Assembly (NCBI RefSeq): GCF_020166395.1
Contig: NZ_JAIQXU010000022.1
Coordinates: 15,798 to 79,797 of the forward strand
From: Deinococcus betulae
GTDB lineage: Bacteria > Deinococcota > Deinococci > Deinococcales > Deinococcaceae
Length of the DNA: 64,000 nt
Direction: 5' to 3'
Shown: positions 13,398 to 23,573 of the stretch, in pieces
How the letters are laid out: each line of letters opens with the position of its first letter
How positions within the stretch are numbered: position 1 is the stretch's first letter
Notes under the pieces: model-generated
What the model saw: the letters and a program-made list of their open reading frames with translations, nothing else
Told to the model about the DNA's origin: nothing
The model's database searches: none
Translations under genes and position numbers: made by a program

Positions 13398-13714
13398 ACA
13401 TCATGCCTCTGGCCCTGACACGTCAGCGGGAGTTTCGGCGCCGGTCCGTTCGGGCTGGGAGGCCACTGGGCCCAGGGTTTGCCACGCCAGATGGTCCAGA
13501 GCGCCGCGTTCCAGCGTGACCGCCCACCTGTCCCCCACGGCCAGGCCATCAGCGCCGCTTGCAAGAGGACGGTGCGTCCGGGGAAGTCCAGCCGCGCGGC
13601 CGCCAATCGCTCACCTCTGAGCAGGATGCCCGCCGCCCAGGCCTGCGCCGCCGCCTCGGGCAGCCAGTGGGCAAAGGCCGCCCCAATATCGCTGCCAGGC
13701 GCCAGCAGCACTGA

Positions 13715-13847
13715 TACGGACTCGGATTGCATCGTTTGCAAAAACGATGCAATCCGAGCAGAGCGAGAAGGAGAGAAACGGGTTCCGGGCGTGGAGTTTA
13801 CAAACCAGTTCTGTTCTGGTTTGTAAATGAAACAGACGGAATTCGTA
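13715..13847 (+). repeat. 133-bp mobile-like repeat, copy A
   Basis: Full-length element beginning TACGGACTCGG and ending CGGAATTCGTA. It is flanked by TGA (13712-13714) and CGA (13848-13850), a probable 3-bp target duplication with one change. It contains a perfect 15-bp hairpin (stem CGGATTGCATCGTTT, GCAA loop) and a perfect 12-bp hairpin (TTTACAAACCAG/CTGGTTTGTAAA, 7-nt loop), separated by the conserved block around CGGGTTCCGGGCGTGGAG. It sits inside the broken gene at 13394-14535. Confidence 0.93.
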
Positions 13848-14072
13848 CGACAGGCCCCCACCCTTCCCGGACCAGTGCAGGCCCAGCGGACACGTGAGCC
13901 GCAGTCCTGGTCCGGCGTCTGGGCCATAGGTGGCCGCCTCCATTCCCGGCAGCGCCAGAGGACCGCTGGGCCAGGGCGGCGTGACGCCCAGCAGCTCCCC
14001 TGAATTCAGCCAGTACAGCTGGGGAAACTGAGCAAAACCAGTGAAAGAGAGGTGGGCAGGGTCAAGGCCTGA

Positions 14073-14205
14073 TACGAGCTCGGATTGAATCGCTTGCAAA
14101 AGCGGTTCAATCCGAGCGAAGCGAGGAGGAGCAAAACGGGTTCCGGGCGTGGAGCCGGCACATCGGCTCTTTCCCGATGTGTCGGCGGAACAGACGGAAT
14201 CCGTA
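14073..14205 (+). repeat. 133-bp mobile-like repeat, copy B
   Basis: Full-length element flanked by TGA on both sides (14070-14072 and 14206-14208). Hairpin 1 is CGGATTGAATCGCTT with an AAGCGGTTCAATCCG arm. Hairpin 2 (CCGGCACATCGG/CCGATGTGTCGG) has almost no primary-sequence identity with that of copy A but pairs along its whole length. It is the upstream of the two insertions in the broken gene. Confidence 0.93.
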
Positions 14206-14592
14206 TGACTTGCTCAGGGCCGCCTCGACCTCCCTGAACACCTGGGCGCGTGCCTGGACATCGGCCACGGGCAGGGTCAGCCGCACCTGGGTTTCCCCGC
14301 GCCGTGAATGGAAGAGGCCCAGCGGGGTGACGCCGGGCGGCCACACAACCCCGCGCAGTTCGGGCGGGAGGCTTCCCAGCTGCCGCATCCGGCGTGGGTC
14401 AGGAGGTTGCGGCTGGGGGTGCCGAAAGACCGCCAGCGCGAACCTCAGCCGCGCCAGCCAGCGCCAGCGTTCCGGCACACCGAGCGCCAGCTCACCCTGC
14501 ACCGGCCAGAACCACCGCCGCTCTCCTCTTTTCATATGTCCACAATAAAATCGGGCCGCGCGCAGCGACCCGGTACCTCAGCAGAATCTGGT

Positions 14593-15300
<708 letters not shown>

Positions 15301-15340
15301 GCGCTACAGGCTAGCAGGGGGCCGGGGACGGGCGTCCCGG

Positions 15341-16519
15341 TCAGGAAAGGTGGGCCAGTGCCGCCGTGAAGAAGGCCTCTGGGTCCAGCGTGCCCCCCTG
15401 GGCCAGGTCAGGGCGGCCCCCACCCTTGCCGCCGGTCTGGGCCAGCGCGGCTTTCAGGACTGCGGCGGCGTTCACGTCAGGCGCGCTGCTGCCCACCCCG
15501 CAGCGGCCCACAGCGGTCACGGCCAGTACCACGGTGGCCGGGGGCAGGTCGCTCAGGGCGGCTTGCAGGCCGGCGGTGTCTGGGAGGTGCACCGTTTTTA
15601 CAGTCAGGTCACCACGCACCTGGACGGGCGCCGCGTCGCGCAGGGTCCGGGCGTGGGTGGCGTGCAGGGCATCCAGTTGTGCCTGAAGGGCCACGTGGCT
15701 GGCGCTCAGGGCCTCGACCCGTTCCGGCAGGCGCTCGACTGGCACGCTAAATCCCTGGGCCAGCGCCCGTGTGCTGGTGTAGACCCCGCTCAGGTACGCG
15801 CTCGCCTCTTCGCCCGCCATAAAAGTGACGCGGGTCACGCCGCCTTTAATCCGCTCGGTGCGCAGCACCACCACCGGCGCGGCCAGGCTCGCGCGCGGCA
15901 CATGGGTGCCTCCGCAGGCGCTGACATCAAAGGGGTGCCCAGCCTCGTCCCGGAAAATCACCAGCCGCACCTCGCCGCGCACCTGTGTCTCCCGGCGCAG
16001 CGGATAGCGGCCCAGGTCGGCCTCGGGGACCACGGGCGTCTCCAGGGTCAGGTCGGTGCGGCCGAGGGTCTCGCGCAGCAGCGTTTCTGCGGCGCGCACG
16101 TGCAGCTCCGCCGGGTCGCCCAGCAGGTCCAGGGTGCATTCGGGGCTAGCCATGTTCACGGCGGCCACCGTAAAGGCGGGGTTGACCCGAAAGAACGCCT
16201 GCGCCAGCAGATGCTCGCCGCTGTGGCGCTGCATGTGGCGCCAGCGGCGCGCGGCGTCCACCTCGCCTGTTATGTCGGCGCCCACCGGGGGCAGGTCGCC
16301 TGTCAGGCGGTGCCACACCTGCCCCGTGGCCTTGTCCTTGCGGCTGCCTGTCACCGCCGCCTCTGCGCCCGCCCAGCGCAGCGTGCCGGTGTCGGCGGCC
16401 TGGCCACCAGCTTCCGGGTACAGGGCGGTGGCGTCCAGGGTGACTTCCTGGCCCTGCACGGCCTGAACCTGCGCGGCAAACGTCAGCTGGGTGCTGTGGT
16501 GGTACAGGGGATGGGTCAT
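15341..16519 (-). CDS. alanyl-tRNA editing protein with DHHA1 domain (AlaX-type)
   Basis: A free-standing relative of the AlaRS editing region that hydrolyses mischarged Ser/Gly-tRNA(Ala). The 392-residue protein has an N-terminal beta-barrel with LYPEAGGQAADTG, then zinc ligands in RHSGEHLL and CGGTH. A C-terminal DHHA1-like domain ends in the glycine-rich GGKGGGRPDLAQGG. The length and DHHA1 domain place it in the long AlaX class. The ATG at 16519 was selected because TACCCT (16527-16532) is 7 nt upstream; a frame upstream to 16576 is open but unsupported. Confidence 0.9.
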   Translation of the reverse strand: MTHPLYHHSTQLTFAAQVQAVQGQEVTLDATALYPEAGGQAADTGTLRWAGAEAAVTGSRKDKATGQVWHRLTGDLPPVGADITGEVDAARRWRHMQRHSGEHLLAQAFFRVNPAFTVAAVNMASPECTLDLLGDPAELHVRAAETLLRETLGRTDLTLETPVVPEADLGRYPLRRETQVRGEVRLVIFRDEAGHPFDVSACGGTHVPRASLAAPVVVLRTERIKGGVTRVTFMAGEEASAYLSGVYTSTRALAQGFSVPVERLPERVEALSASHVALQAQLDALHATHARTLRDAAPVQVRGDLTVKTVHLPDTAGLQAALSDLPPATVVLAVTAVGRCGVGSSAPDVNAAAVLKAALAQTGGKGGGRPDLAQGGTLDPEAFFTAALAHLS

Positions 16520-16611
16520 GCGGGCTAGGGTAGCGCCCACCCGCTTCCGGCGCGCCGTCTTCAGCCCAGCTCCCAAAGAGAGAGGAAGCCTTCGTGTAAG
16601 CTCAGCTCTGT

Positions 16612-19128
16612 ATGAACGTTATTGGGAAGGTCACGGTGCTGCCTCAGCTGCCCGGCAGCATCGCCCGGCTCTCGGAGCTGGCATATAACCTCTACTGGTC
16701 GTGGACCCCACACGTCCAGGCACTGTACGAGACCCTGGACCCCTCTCTTTGGGAGCGCTTCCAGCGTAATCCGGTGCGGACGCTGCTTGAGGTGCCGCAG
16801 GCCCGCCTTCAGGCAGTGGCCGCCGACCCAGCTTATCTGGCCCGCTACGCGCAGGTCATGAAAGACTTTGACGCCTACATGGGCAAGGCGGACACCTGGG
16901 CCAGCCGGAAGGCGCCGGACCTGAAGCCGGTGGCGTATTTCAGTATGGAATACGGCTTCCATGAGTCGCTGCCCATCTATTCGGGCGGCCTGGGGGTGCT
17001 GGCCGGCGACCACTGCAAGAGTGCCTCGGACCTGGGGCTGCCGTTTACGGCGGTGGGCATGCTGTTTCACCAGGGCTATTTCCGGCAACTGTTTGACAAG
17101 GACGGCTGGCAGAACGAGGCCTACGACGAACTGGACCTGACCACCCTGCCCATCACGCCCGCCCGCACCGCCGGCGGCGAGGAAGCGCGCGTGCAGGTCC
17201 GCATTGGCGACCGCGAGGTGCAGGTGCGGGTGTGGAACTTGAACGTGGGCCGCATTCGGGTGCTGCTGCTGGACACCAATGTCCCTGAAAACAGCGAGGA
17301 CGACCGCAAGCTCACGGCCCGCCTGTACGGCGGCAACCAGGAGTTGCGCGTGCAGCAGTACGTGCTGCTGGGCGTGGCCGGCATTCGCGCGCTGCGGGCG
17401 CTGAATATCCCCGGCGAGGTCTACCACATGAACGAGGGCCACGCCGCGCTGCTGGGTCTGGAGCGGATGCGCGAATACGTGGCGCAGGGCCTTGAGTTCC
17501 GCACGGCGGTGGAGACCGTGGCGGCCAGCACGCTGTTTACCACCCATACGCCCGTTCCGGCCGGCAACGACGCCTTTGGCTACGACCTGATGGACCGTTA
17601 CCTGGGCAAGTGGCCGGGCCTCTTGAACACCACCCGCGACGAACTGTACGCGCTCGCCAGGCACGAGCAGCTGTGGGACGGCCACCTCGTCCCCACCTTT
17701 TCCATGACCGTGTTCGCCCTCAACATGAGCCGCGCGGCCAACGGCGTCTCCGAACTGCACGGGGAAGTCAGCCGCGACATGTGGAAGTTCCTGTACGAGG
17801 GCGCCGAACCCGAGGAAGTGCCCATCGGCCACGTCACCAACGGGGCGCACAATCTCACCTTCACCAGTCAGGCCATGCGCGACCTGCTGTCCACGGTGTT
17901 GCCTGCCGACTGGACCGAGCGCCTGGAAGACGAGGCGATGTGGGCCGCCGTGGAAGGCCTGAGTGACGAGCAGCTGCGCGACGTGCAGCGCGACATGAAG
18001 CGCGAGATGATTGCCTTCGTGCGCGCCCGCGTGCGTGAGCAGAAACTGCGCAACGGGGCCTCGGCCGCCGATGTGGCCGCCACCGGCACCCTGCTGGATG
18101 AGAACACCGTCACCATCGGGTTTGCGCGCCGCTTTGCCACCTACAAGCGCGCCACGCTGCTGTTCCGCGACCGCGAGCGCCTGAGCCGCATCGTCAACCA
18201 CCCCGAGCGCCCGGTGCAGTTTGTGTTTGCGGGCAAGGCCCACCCCGCCGACAACCCCGGCAAGGCGTTCATTCAGGAAATTTACCGCATGAGCCAGGAG
18301 CCCGAATTCCGGGGCAAGATTGTCATTCTGGAAAATTACGACATGAACGTGGCCCGTCACCTCGTGCAGGGCGTGGATATCTGGCTGAACAACCCCCGGC
18401 GTCCACTGGAAGCTTCGGGCACCAGCGGCATGAAGGCCAGTTTTAACGGCAGCCCCAACTTCAGCGTGCTGGACGGCTGGTGGCGCGAAGGCTACGACGG
18501 CACCAACGGCTGGCCGATTGGCGAGGAGCGCGAATACGCCGACCTGAACGTGCAGGACGACGCCGACGCCTACAGCCTCTACCAGACGCTGGAAACCGAA
18601 ATCGCGCCGCGCTATTACGGCACCCCGACCGGTGAGAATTCCTGGGCCGATACGGTGCGCCGCGCCATTCAGACGGTCAGCCCGCGCTTTTCCATGCAGC
18701 GTCAGGTCATTGACTACGTGCAGGGCTACTACCTGCCGATTGGCGAACGCGGCGCCGAACTGGCCGAGAACAGCAGCGCCCGCGCCCGCGAGATTGCGGG
18801 CTGGAAAGGCTGGGTGCGCCAGCAGTGGAACTACACGACCCTGACGGCCCAGGCCCAGCTGCCCGCCACCACCCAGCCGGGGCAGACGGTGCCTGTCAGC
18901 GCGCAGGTCAATCCGGCCGGCATCAACCTCAACGAGCTGCGCGTAGAGGCAGTGCTGAACCGGGGCGGCCACCTGACCCGCTTTCCCCTGAAGAGCCAGG
19001 GCGACGGCCGCTTCAGCGCCGATGTGCCGCTGAATGAAAGTGGCCTGTATTCCGTGGGCGTGCGGATGCTGCCGGTTATCGAGGGCCTGAGCAACGACCT
19101 CGAAGCGGGCCTGATGAAGTGGGCCTGA
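16612..19128 (+). CDS. glgP: glycogen/alpha-glucan phosphorylase
   Basis: Releases glucose-1-phosphate from alpha-1,4-glucans using phosphate and pyridoxal phosphate. The 838-residue protein contains YFSMEYGFHESLPIYSGGLG near the N-terminus and the PLP-lysine region EASGTSGMKASFNG. It follows the Thermus-type family, in which an N-terminal domain of unknown function replaces part of the classical enzyme. TAAGCT (16597-16602) is 9 nt before the ATG. With the maltose-type importer and a GH16 enzyme nearby, the window is rich in glucan metabolism. A strong hairpin follows the stop. Confidence 0.95.
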   Translation: MNVIGKVTVLPQLPGSIARLSELAYNLYWSWTPHVQALYETLDPSLWERFQRNPVRTLLEVPQARLQAVAADPAYLARYAQVMKDFDAYMGKADTWASRKAPDLKPVAYFSMEYGFHESLPIYSGGLGVLAGDHCKSASDLGLPFTAVGMLFHQGYFRQLFDKDGWQNEAYDELDLTTLPITPARTAGGEEARVQVRIGDREVQVRVWNLNVGRIRVLLLDTNVPENSEDDRKLTARLYGGNQELRVQQYVLLGVAGIRALRALNIPGEVYHMNEGHAALLGLERMREYVAQGLEFRTAVETVAASTLFTTHTPVPAGNDAFGYDLMDRYLGKWPGLLNTTRDELYALARHEQLWDGHLVPTFSMTVFALNMSRAANGVSELHGEVSRDMWKFLYEGAEPEEVPIGHVTNGAHNLTFTSQAMRDLLSTVLPADWTERLEDEAMWAAVEGLSDEQLRDVQRDMKREMIAFVRARVREQKLRNGASAADVAATGTLLDENTVTIGFARRFATYKRATLLFRDRERLSRIVNHPERPVQFVFAGKAHPADNPGKAFIQEIYRMSQEPEFRGKIVILENYDMNVARHLVQGVDIWLNNPRRPLEASGTSGMKASFNGSPNFSVLDGWWREGYDGTNGWPIGEEREYADLNVQDDADAYSLYQTLETEIAPRYYGTPTGENSWADTVRRAIQTVSPRFSMQRQVIDYVQGYYLPIGERGAELAENSSARAREIAGWKGWVRQQWNYTTLTAQAQLPATTQPGQTVPVSAQVNPAGINLNELRVEAVLNRGGHLTRFPLKSQGDGRFSADVPLNESGLYSVGVRMLPVIEGLSNDLEAGLMKWA

Positions 19129-19141
19129 GCTAAAGCCGCTT

Positions 19142-19174
19142 GAGGGCCGCCCGGCACTGTGCTGGGCGGCCCTC
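19142..19174 (+). terminator. hairpin after glgP
   Basis: GAGGGCCGCCC pairs perfectly with GGGCGGCCCTC (19142-19174), with inner pairing of GGCAC/GCTGG-type bases. There is no T-run, so it may be an imperfect terminator. Confidence 0.6.
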
Positions 19175-19311
19175 GTCATGGGGCTATGACGAAAGGAAGA
19201 CAGAGGAGGGTCATCAGGTGAGGCCTCAGGGCCGGGCTTGTCAGCGGCCCTCGGCGTCAGTCAGCTCTGCCTGGCCTCTTGCTACGGCTCTTTGCTGAGT
19301 TCACACAGGTC

Positions 19312-19343
19312 AGCGCCGCCCAGTGATTCCCCTGGGCGGCGCT
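19312..19343 (-). terminator. hairpin after mglA
   Basis: A perfect 11-bp stem AGCGCCGCCCA/TGGGCGGCGCT with a 10-nt loop, 14 nt beyond the mglA stop. No T-run follows on the minus strand. It probably ends or stabilises the mglBA transcript. Confidence 0.6.
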
Positions 19344-19356
19344 GCTCTCTGTACCT

Positions 19357-19947
19357 TTACTTGTTCTGAGACAGGCGTTCCAGCACCAGGCGGCTGACCG
19401 TCTTCAGGGTTTCAAAGACGCCCACACCTTTGTCGGACATGGCCTCAAACAGTTGCAGTTCCTGCTTGGGGTCAATGACCGCGCGGATCATGGCGGTGGG
19501 CAGGGCGTCGGGCAGGTCGCGCTTGTTGATTTGCAGCACGATGGGCACGTCGCGCACGTCAATGCCGTGTTCCTGCAGGTTTTCGCGCAGGTTGCGCATG
19601 CTTTCGGCGTTGGCGCGCAGGCGGTTGGGCGCACTGTCAGCCACGAACACGATGCCGTCCACGCCGCGCAAAATCAGCTTGCGGCTGGCGTTGTAAAACA
19701 CCTGGCCGGGCACGGTGTACAGGTGAAAGCGGGTCTTGAAGCCCTGTACGCTGCCGAGGTCCAGCGGCAGAAAGTCGAAGAACAGGGTGCGCTCGTCCTC
19801 GGTGGCCAGAGACACCATCTCGCCGCGCAGGTGGCCGGGGACCTTGGAAAAGACGTGTTTGAGGTTGGTGGTCTTGCCACTCATACCGGGGCCGTAATAC
19901 ACAATCTTGCAGTTGATTTCACGCGCAGCGAAGTTGATGGTACTCAT
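19357..19947 (-). CDS. mglA: Ras-like GTPase MglA
   Basis: Small GTPase that sets cell polarity in gliding bacteria; in non-motile Deinococcus the role is not established. The 196 residues include P-loop [10 protein letters not shown] (about 19-28), the switch region with [13 protein letters not shown] in place of the usual DxxG, and the base-specific motif INKRD, all typical of MglA. AGGAGG precedes the ATG. It lies 30 nt downstream of mglB, its probable GTPase-activating partner. Confidence 0.95.
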   Translation of the reverse strand: MSTINFAAREINCKIVYYGPGMSGKTTNLKHVFSKVPGHLRGEMVSLATEDERTLFFDFLPLDLGSVQGFKTRFHLYTVPGQVFYNASRKLILRGVDGIVFVADSAPNRLRANAESMRNLRENLQEHGIDVRDVPIVLQINKRDLPDALPTAMIRAVIDPKQELQLFEAMSDKGVGVFETLKTVSRLVLERLSQNK

Positions 19948-19977
19948 GGAAGTCCTCCTGGGGCGGGGAAGAAGGGG

Positions 19978-20463
<486 letters not shown>

Positions 20464-20700
20464 ATGCCCGCCAGTGTAAGTGCGCTTTTCATACAAGAGC
20501 CTGACTGAAGGTGAGGCGTGTACCGAATGCGGCTGTCACCTCTGTTGTGGCGGCGCGGCCGCCCGGCGGATGAGGCTGAGCGCTGCCGCACTCTGGTGGC
20601 CAGTGGGCGTGGTGAAGCGGGAAAAAGCCCTGCTGCTCAGGAGCCCGAAGCTGACGAAGCGCTCACCCGCCGCGCCGAGCGCCGCATTACACTCGCCCGC

Positions 20701-22545
20701 GTGACATGGCACAGGCGCAGGGTGGGGACTAGAAGGCTTTCTCTGGCTCTGCTTGGGGCGCTGCTGACGGGGCTGGCCGGGGCGCGCCCGGTGGCGATTG
20801 GTGGGCTGGTGCAGAGCAGCGCCGTGGACACCCGCGTCTTTGTAGGCGGCGAGGCGCTGCCCGTGTGGACCCTGCCGCGCCTGGGGGTGGCGGTGCGCAA
20901 CGACCCGCAGGACGTGCGCCTGCAACTGGGCACGCGGGAACTGCGCTACAGCCCGGCCGCCGGCTGGCGCGCCATTGGCCTGCCGCTGCCCACGCGCTTG
21001 CCCTTGCCCGAATTGGCTGGTGGCAGCCTGTATGTGCCGCTGGCGGCGCTGACCGCGCTGGGCGTGCCGGTGCTGGCCGATACGCCCTCGCTGCTGGATT
21101 TTGCCGCGCCGGTCAGTGTGCCCCTGGAGACCCTGCCGCCCTCGCCTGTTGCTGTCGCCCCGGCGCCCACGCCTTCGCCTGCCCCTGTGCCGGGGCCAAC
21201 GCCAGGGCCGACCCCACCGGCGCCGACCCTGCCCAGCGCCACCCTCACCACCCTGCGCGTCAGCCGCACCCTGCACCGCACCGTGGAGGTGCAGCGGGTC
21301 GTGGTGGAACTGAGCGGCCCGGTTGCGCACACTGTGACCCGCGAGGCACACGGCCTGGTGGTGGGTCTGCCGGGTGTGACCGCCGCCCCCAGCACCCAGA
21401 CCCTGGAATCGGGAGATACGCTCAGTGTCCTGAGCAGCCCCCAGGGCACCACGGTTCGGCTGGGCACCGGCGGCGGCCGCAGCGAGATTTTCACGCTGGA
21501 CAACCCCCCCCGCGTCGTGATTGACACCACCACCTACACCGACAGCCGCGTGCCGCCCCCCGTGAATCCCGACACGCTGCCCGAGGGCGTGACCTACCGG
21601 GCGGTGGGCAAGCTGCACCTCCTGAGTTTTGACCCGGCGCGCTATCAGCCGCGCGTGGTGAGCGCCCCGGCTGGCAAGGCCAGCGGCGTGGCCGACCTGG
21701 TGCGTTCGGTGGGCGGCGTGGCGGGTGTGAACGGCGGGTACTTTGACCCGGCCAGCAACCTGCCGGTGGATCTGGTGGCGGTGGGCGGCCTGATGACTGC
21801 CGGCAGCCTGGAAAAACGCGCCACCCTGGGGTTTACGGCGCAGGGCGAGGCGCTCTTTGGCTATCCCAAGCCCCGCTACGTCCTCAGTGGCCCCGAGTTC
21901 AGTGTGACGGTGAACAGCATTCGTAGTCGGCCGGACGGGACGCTGCTGACCGCCTTTGTAGGCGACGGAACGACGCGGGTGGGGGCCGACCTGCTGACCA
22001 CAGTGTTTGTCGCTCCAGGCGCCGGCAGTGTGGGCCGAGCCCTGACTGGCGTGGTCGTGCCGCCGGAAGGCACGCTGGCCTTTACCTTTGACCCGGCCCG
22101 CTTTCCGCAGCTGCCGCGCACCGCCGGGGCTCCTCTGACGGTCGGCCTGAACTGGCGCGCCGACGACGCCCCCTGGGAGACCGCCCTGGACGCCCTGAGC
22201 GCCGGGCCACTGCTGGTGCAGGGCGGGCGCGTGGTCATTAATGCGCAGCGCGAGGGTTTTAACACAGCGGCCAACATCTGGCGCCCCACCCGGCAGGTGG
22301 CGCTGGGGACTCTGGGGGCTCAGCCCACCATCGCCTACTTTGAACACGGCACCCCCGAAGCCTTCGCCGCCGCGCTGGCCGCAGCGGGCGTGCGCGACGC
22401 GGTGCGGCTCGACAGCGGCAGCAGCGCCACGGCTTACCTGACCGGCGGGTATGCCAGCCTGGGCGGCTACCTCAACACGGTCTGGAGCCGCACGGTGCCC
22501 AACGCGGTCGTGTTTGTGCCGCGCGCCCCTAATGCCCGTAAGTAG
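20701..22545 (+). CDS. secreted phosphodiester glycosidase (NAGPA) family protein
   Basis: A 614-residue exported protein. A basic, hydrophobic signal sequence (about 1-28) precedes a region like copper-amine-oxidase N-terminal domains (about 30-135). Next are a Pro/Ala linker (about 145-180), an AMIN-like segment with [10 protein letters not shown] (about 185-285), and a C-terminal NAGPA-type domain (about 320-610) with [19 protein letters not shown] and [10 protein letters not shown], motifs of phosphodiester glycosidases. A cell-envelope or exopolysaccharide substrate is likely. TACACT (20688-20693) 7 nt before the GTG fixes the start; upstream ATG/GTG codons lack support. Confidence 0.88.
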   Translation: MTWHRRRVGTRRLSLALLGALLTGLAGARPVAIGGLVQSSAVDTRVFVGGEALPVWTLPRLGVAVRNDPQDVRLQLGTRELRYSPAAGWRAIGLPLPTRLPLPELAGGSLYVPLAALTALGVPVLADTPSLLDFAAPVSVPLETLPPSPVAVAPAPTPSPAPVPGPTPGPTPPAPTLPSATLTTLRVSRTLHRTVEVQRVVVELSGPVAHTVTREAHGLVVGLPGVTAAPSTQTLESGDTLSVLSSPQGTTVRLGTGGGRSEIFTLDNPPRVVIDTTTYTDSRVPPPVNPDTLPEGVTYRAVGKLHLLSFDPARYQPRVVSAPAGKASGVADLVRSVGGVAGVNGGYFDPASNLPVDLVAVGGLMTAGSLEKRATLGFTAQGEALFGYPKPRYVLSGPEFSVTVNSIRSRPDGTLLTAFVGDGTTRVGADLLTTVFVAPGAGSVGRALTGVVVPPEGTLAFTFDPARFPQLPRTAGAPLTVGLNWRADDAPWETALDALSAGPLLVQGGRVVINAQREGFNTAANIWRPTRQVALGTLGAQPTIAYFEHGTPEAFAAALAAAGVRDAVRLDSGSSATAYLTGGYASLGGYLNTVWSRTVPNAVVFVPRAPNARK

Positions 22546-22598
22546 GCCCAGTTGAGCGACGGCCTGTTAAGTCCACCTAGCTGGAGGGCTTCACAGCC

Positions 22599-22624
22599 GG
22601 AACCCGCATTCGGTTCCTTCTTTG
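22599..22624 (+). terminator. weak hairpin after the glycosidase gene
   Basis: GGAACC (22599-22604) pairs with GGTTCC (22612-22617), followed by TTCTTTG. A second imperfect pair GAACCG/CGGTTC lies immediately downstream. It could serve both this gene and the convergent exonuclease gene. Confidence 0.4.
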
Positions 22625-22667
22625 TATCCCTGAACCGTTTTGACCAGCGGTTCCGGCAGAGTCGGTC

Positions 22668-23210
22668 TTACGCAGGCGTGCTTAGCCGTTCCATCAAGCG
22701 CAGGTAGGCCTGGGCGGTCACCTGCACATCACCGTAACTGCGGTGGCGCCCACCTGGGGCAAAATTCAGGCCCAGCCGGTCGGCCACTGCATTCAGGTTG
22801 TGGGCGCGCTCCTTCGGGAAGGCGCGGCGCGAGAGCTGCACGGTGCAGTGTTCAGCCGCAGGCTGCCAGGTCAGCCCCTGCCGCCGGGCATTGACCCGCA
22901 TAAATGAACCATCAAAGCCAATGTTGTGCGCCACCACCGGCCAGCCGTTCACGAACTCCAGAAACTCAGGCAGGACTTCGGCAATGGCCGGGGCGCGGCG
23001 CACCATCTCGTTGCTGATGCCGTGGACCTGCTCGGCGCGCCAGGGAATCAGCAGGGCCTGGCCCCCTTCGCTTGTGGGCCGCACCAGGGTCTCGTACTTT
23101 TGCGATTCGTCCACCTGGCCGTCCACAATGCGCACGGCGCCAATTTCCACAATGCCGTCCCGTTCGGGCGACAGGCCGGTGGTTTCCAGGTCGAACACGA
23201 CGACGTTCAC
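22668..23210 (-). CDS. DnaQ-like 3'-5' exonuclease (DEDDh family)
   Basis: A 180-residue single-domain exonuclease with the three Exo motifs: FDLETTGL (Exo I), AHNIGFD (Exo II) and HRSYGD (Exo III, His-containing DEDDh type). It could proofread or process DNA ends, or act on small RNAs; the sequence alone does not separate these. TACCCT (23218-23223) 7 nt before a GTG at 23210 fits the leaderless pattern and starts the protein just before the first beta strand, so I prefer it over upstream ATGs. Confidence 0.88.
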   Translation of the reverse strand: MNVVVFDLETTGLSPERDGIVEIGAVRIVDGQVDESQKYETLVRPTSEGGQALLIPWRAEQVHGISNEMVRRAPAIAEVLPEFLEFVNGWPVVAHNIGFDGSFMRVNARRQGLTWQPAAEHCTVQLSRRAFPKERAHNLNAVADRLGLNFAPGGRHRSYGDVQVTAQAYLRLMERLSTPA

Positions 23211-23573
23211 GCCCCGCAGGGTAGCGCATGGGCGAAGCAGCGGCGCTCCCGAGTGGCTAACGGGCCGTTTGGAACCTCTGTGAGAGGGGGCTCTGCCTTC
23301 TTGAGGTTGGACAGGCGGAATCCATGACTCAACGCCGGGTCGGCATCTCTTGAGAATGTTGTTGAGCTGCATTGGTCTCACGTCCTTTGCGGCCGACGTC
23401 TGCAGAGATCAGCAGGGGAAAGGCGTCTGGATGTAAAGAGATTTTGCCCGCTGTCGATCAGTGCGCGAAAAGTGGCTTGACGCTGCCTGAGGGAGTGAGG
23501 ACACTTTTCAATGCCCTCAGGGGTTGGCTCTCACGGCGCCTAAGCCAGCGCCGTTCTGTGATCCACTCGCGCT
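23211..23573. other. gene-free stretch with a possible repeat remnant
   Basis: No coding frame is convincing. At 23309-23327 the sequence ACAGGCGGAATCCATGACT resembles the right end of the 133-bp repeat (ACAGACGGAATCCGTATGACT), perhaps a truncated relic. Further on, a loose inverted repeat GAAAAGTG/CACTTTTC (23466-23511) is visible. Confidence 0.35.

Larger units (their letters stand above)
13394..14535 (-). pseudogene. hypothetical gene interrupted by two 133-bp repeats
   Basis: Three coding segments in three different frames (14535-14209, 14069-13851 and 13711-13394) are separated by repeat copies at 14073-14205 and 13715-13847. Deleting each 133-bp element plus one flanking trinucleotide removes 272 of 1142 nt and leaves 870 nt, exactly 290 codons including the stop, with joins ...EAALSK-SGLDP... 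and ...GGGLS-VLLAPG.... The restored protein (289 residues) is Trp-, Pro- and Arg-rich and I do not recognise it. The start is supported by TATTGT (14542-14547) 6 nt before the ATG. Unless a processing step removes the repeats, only the first 109 native residues plus a short repeat-encoded tail can be made. Confidence 0.85.

Noticed and set aside
13611..14099. 162-residue frame spanning repeat copy A inside the broken gene
   Set aside because: It starts inside repeat B, reads through repeat A and ends in the wrong frame of the host gene; it is a by-product of the insertions.
16561..19179. 872-residue open frame opposite glgP
   Set aside because: Antisense shadow of a complete glycogen phosphorylase; His/Gln-rich with no recognisable domain.
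20536..22347. 603-residue open frame opposite the NAGPA gene
   Set aside because: Low-complexity Arg/Gly/Gln sequence; the sense gene has a signal peptide, domains and a -10 box.
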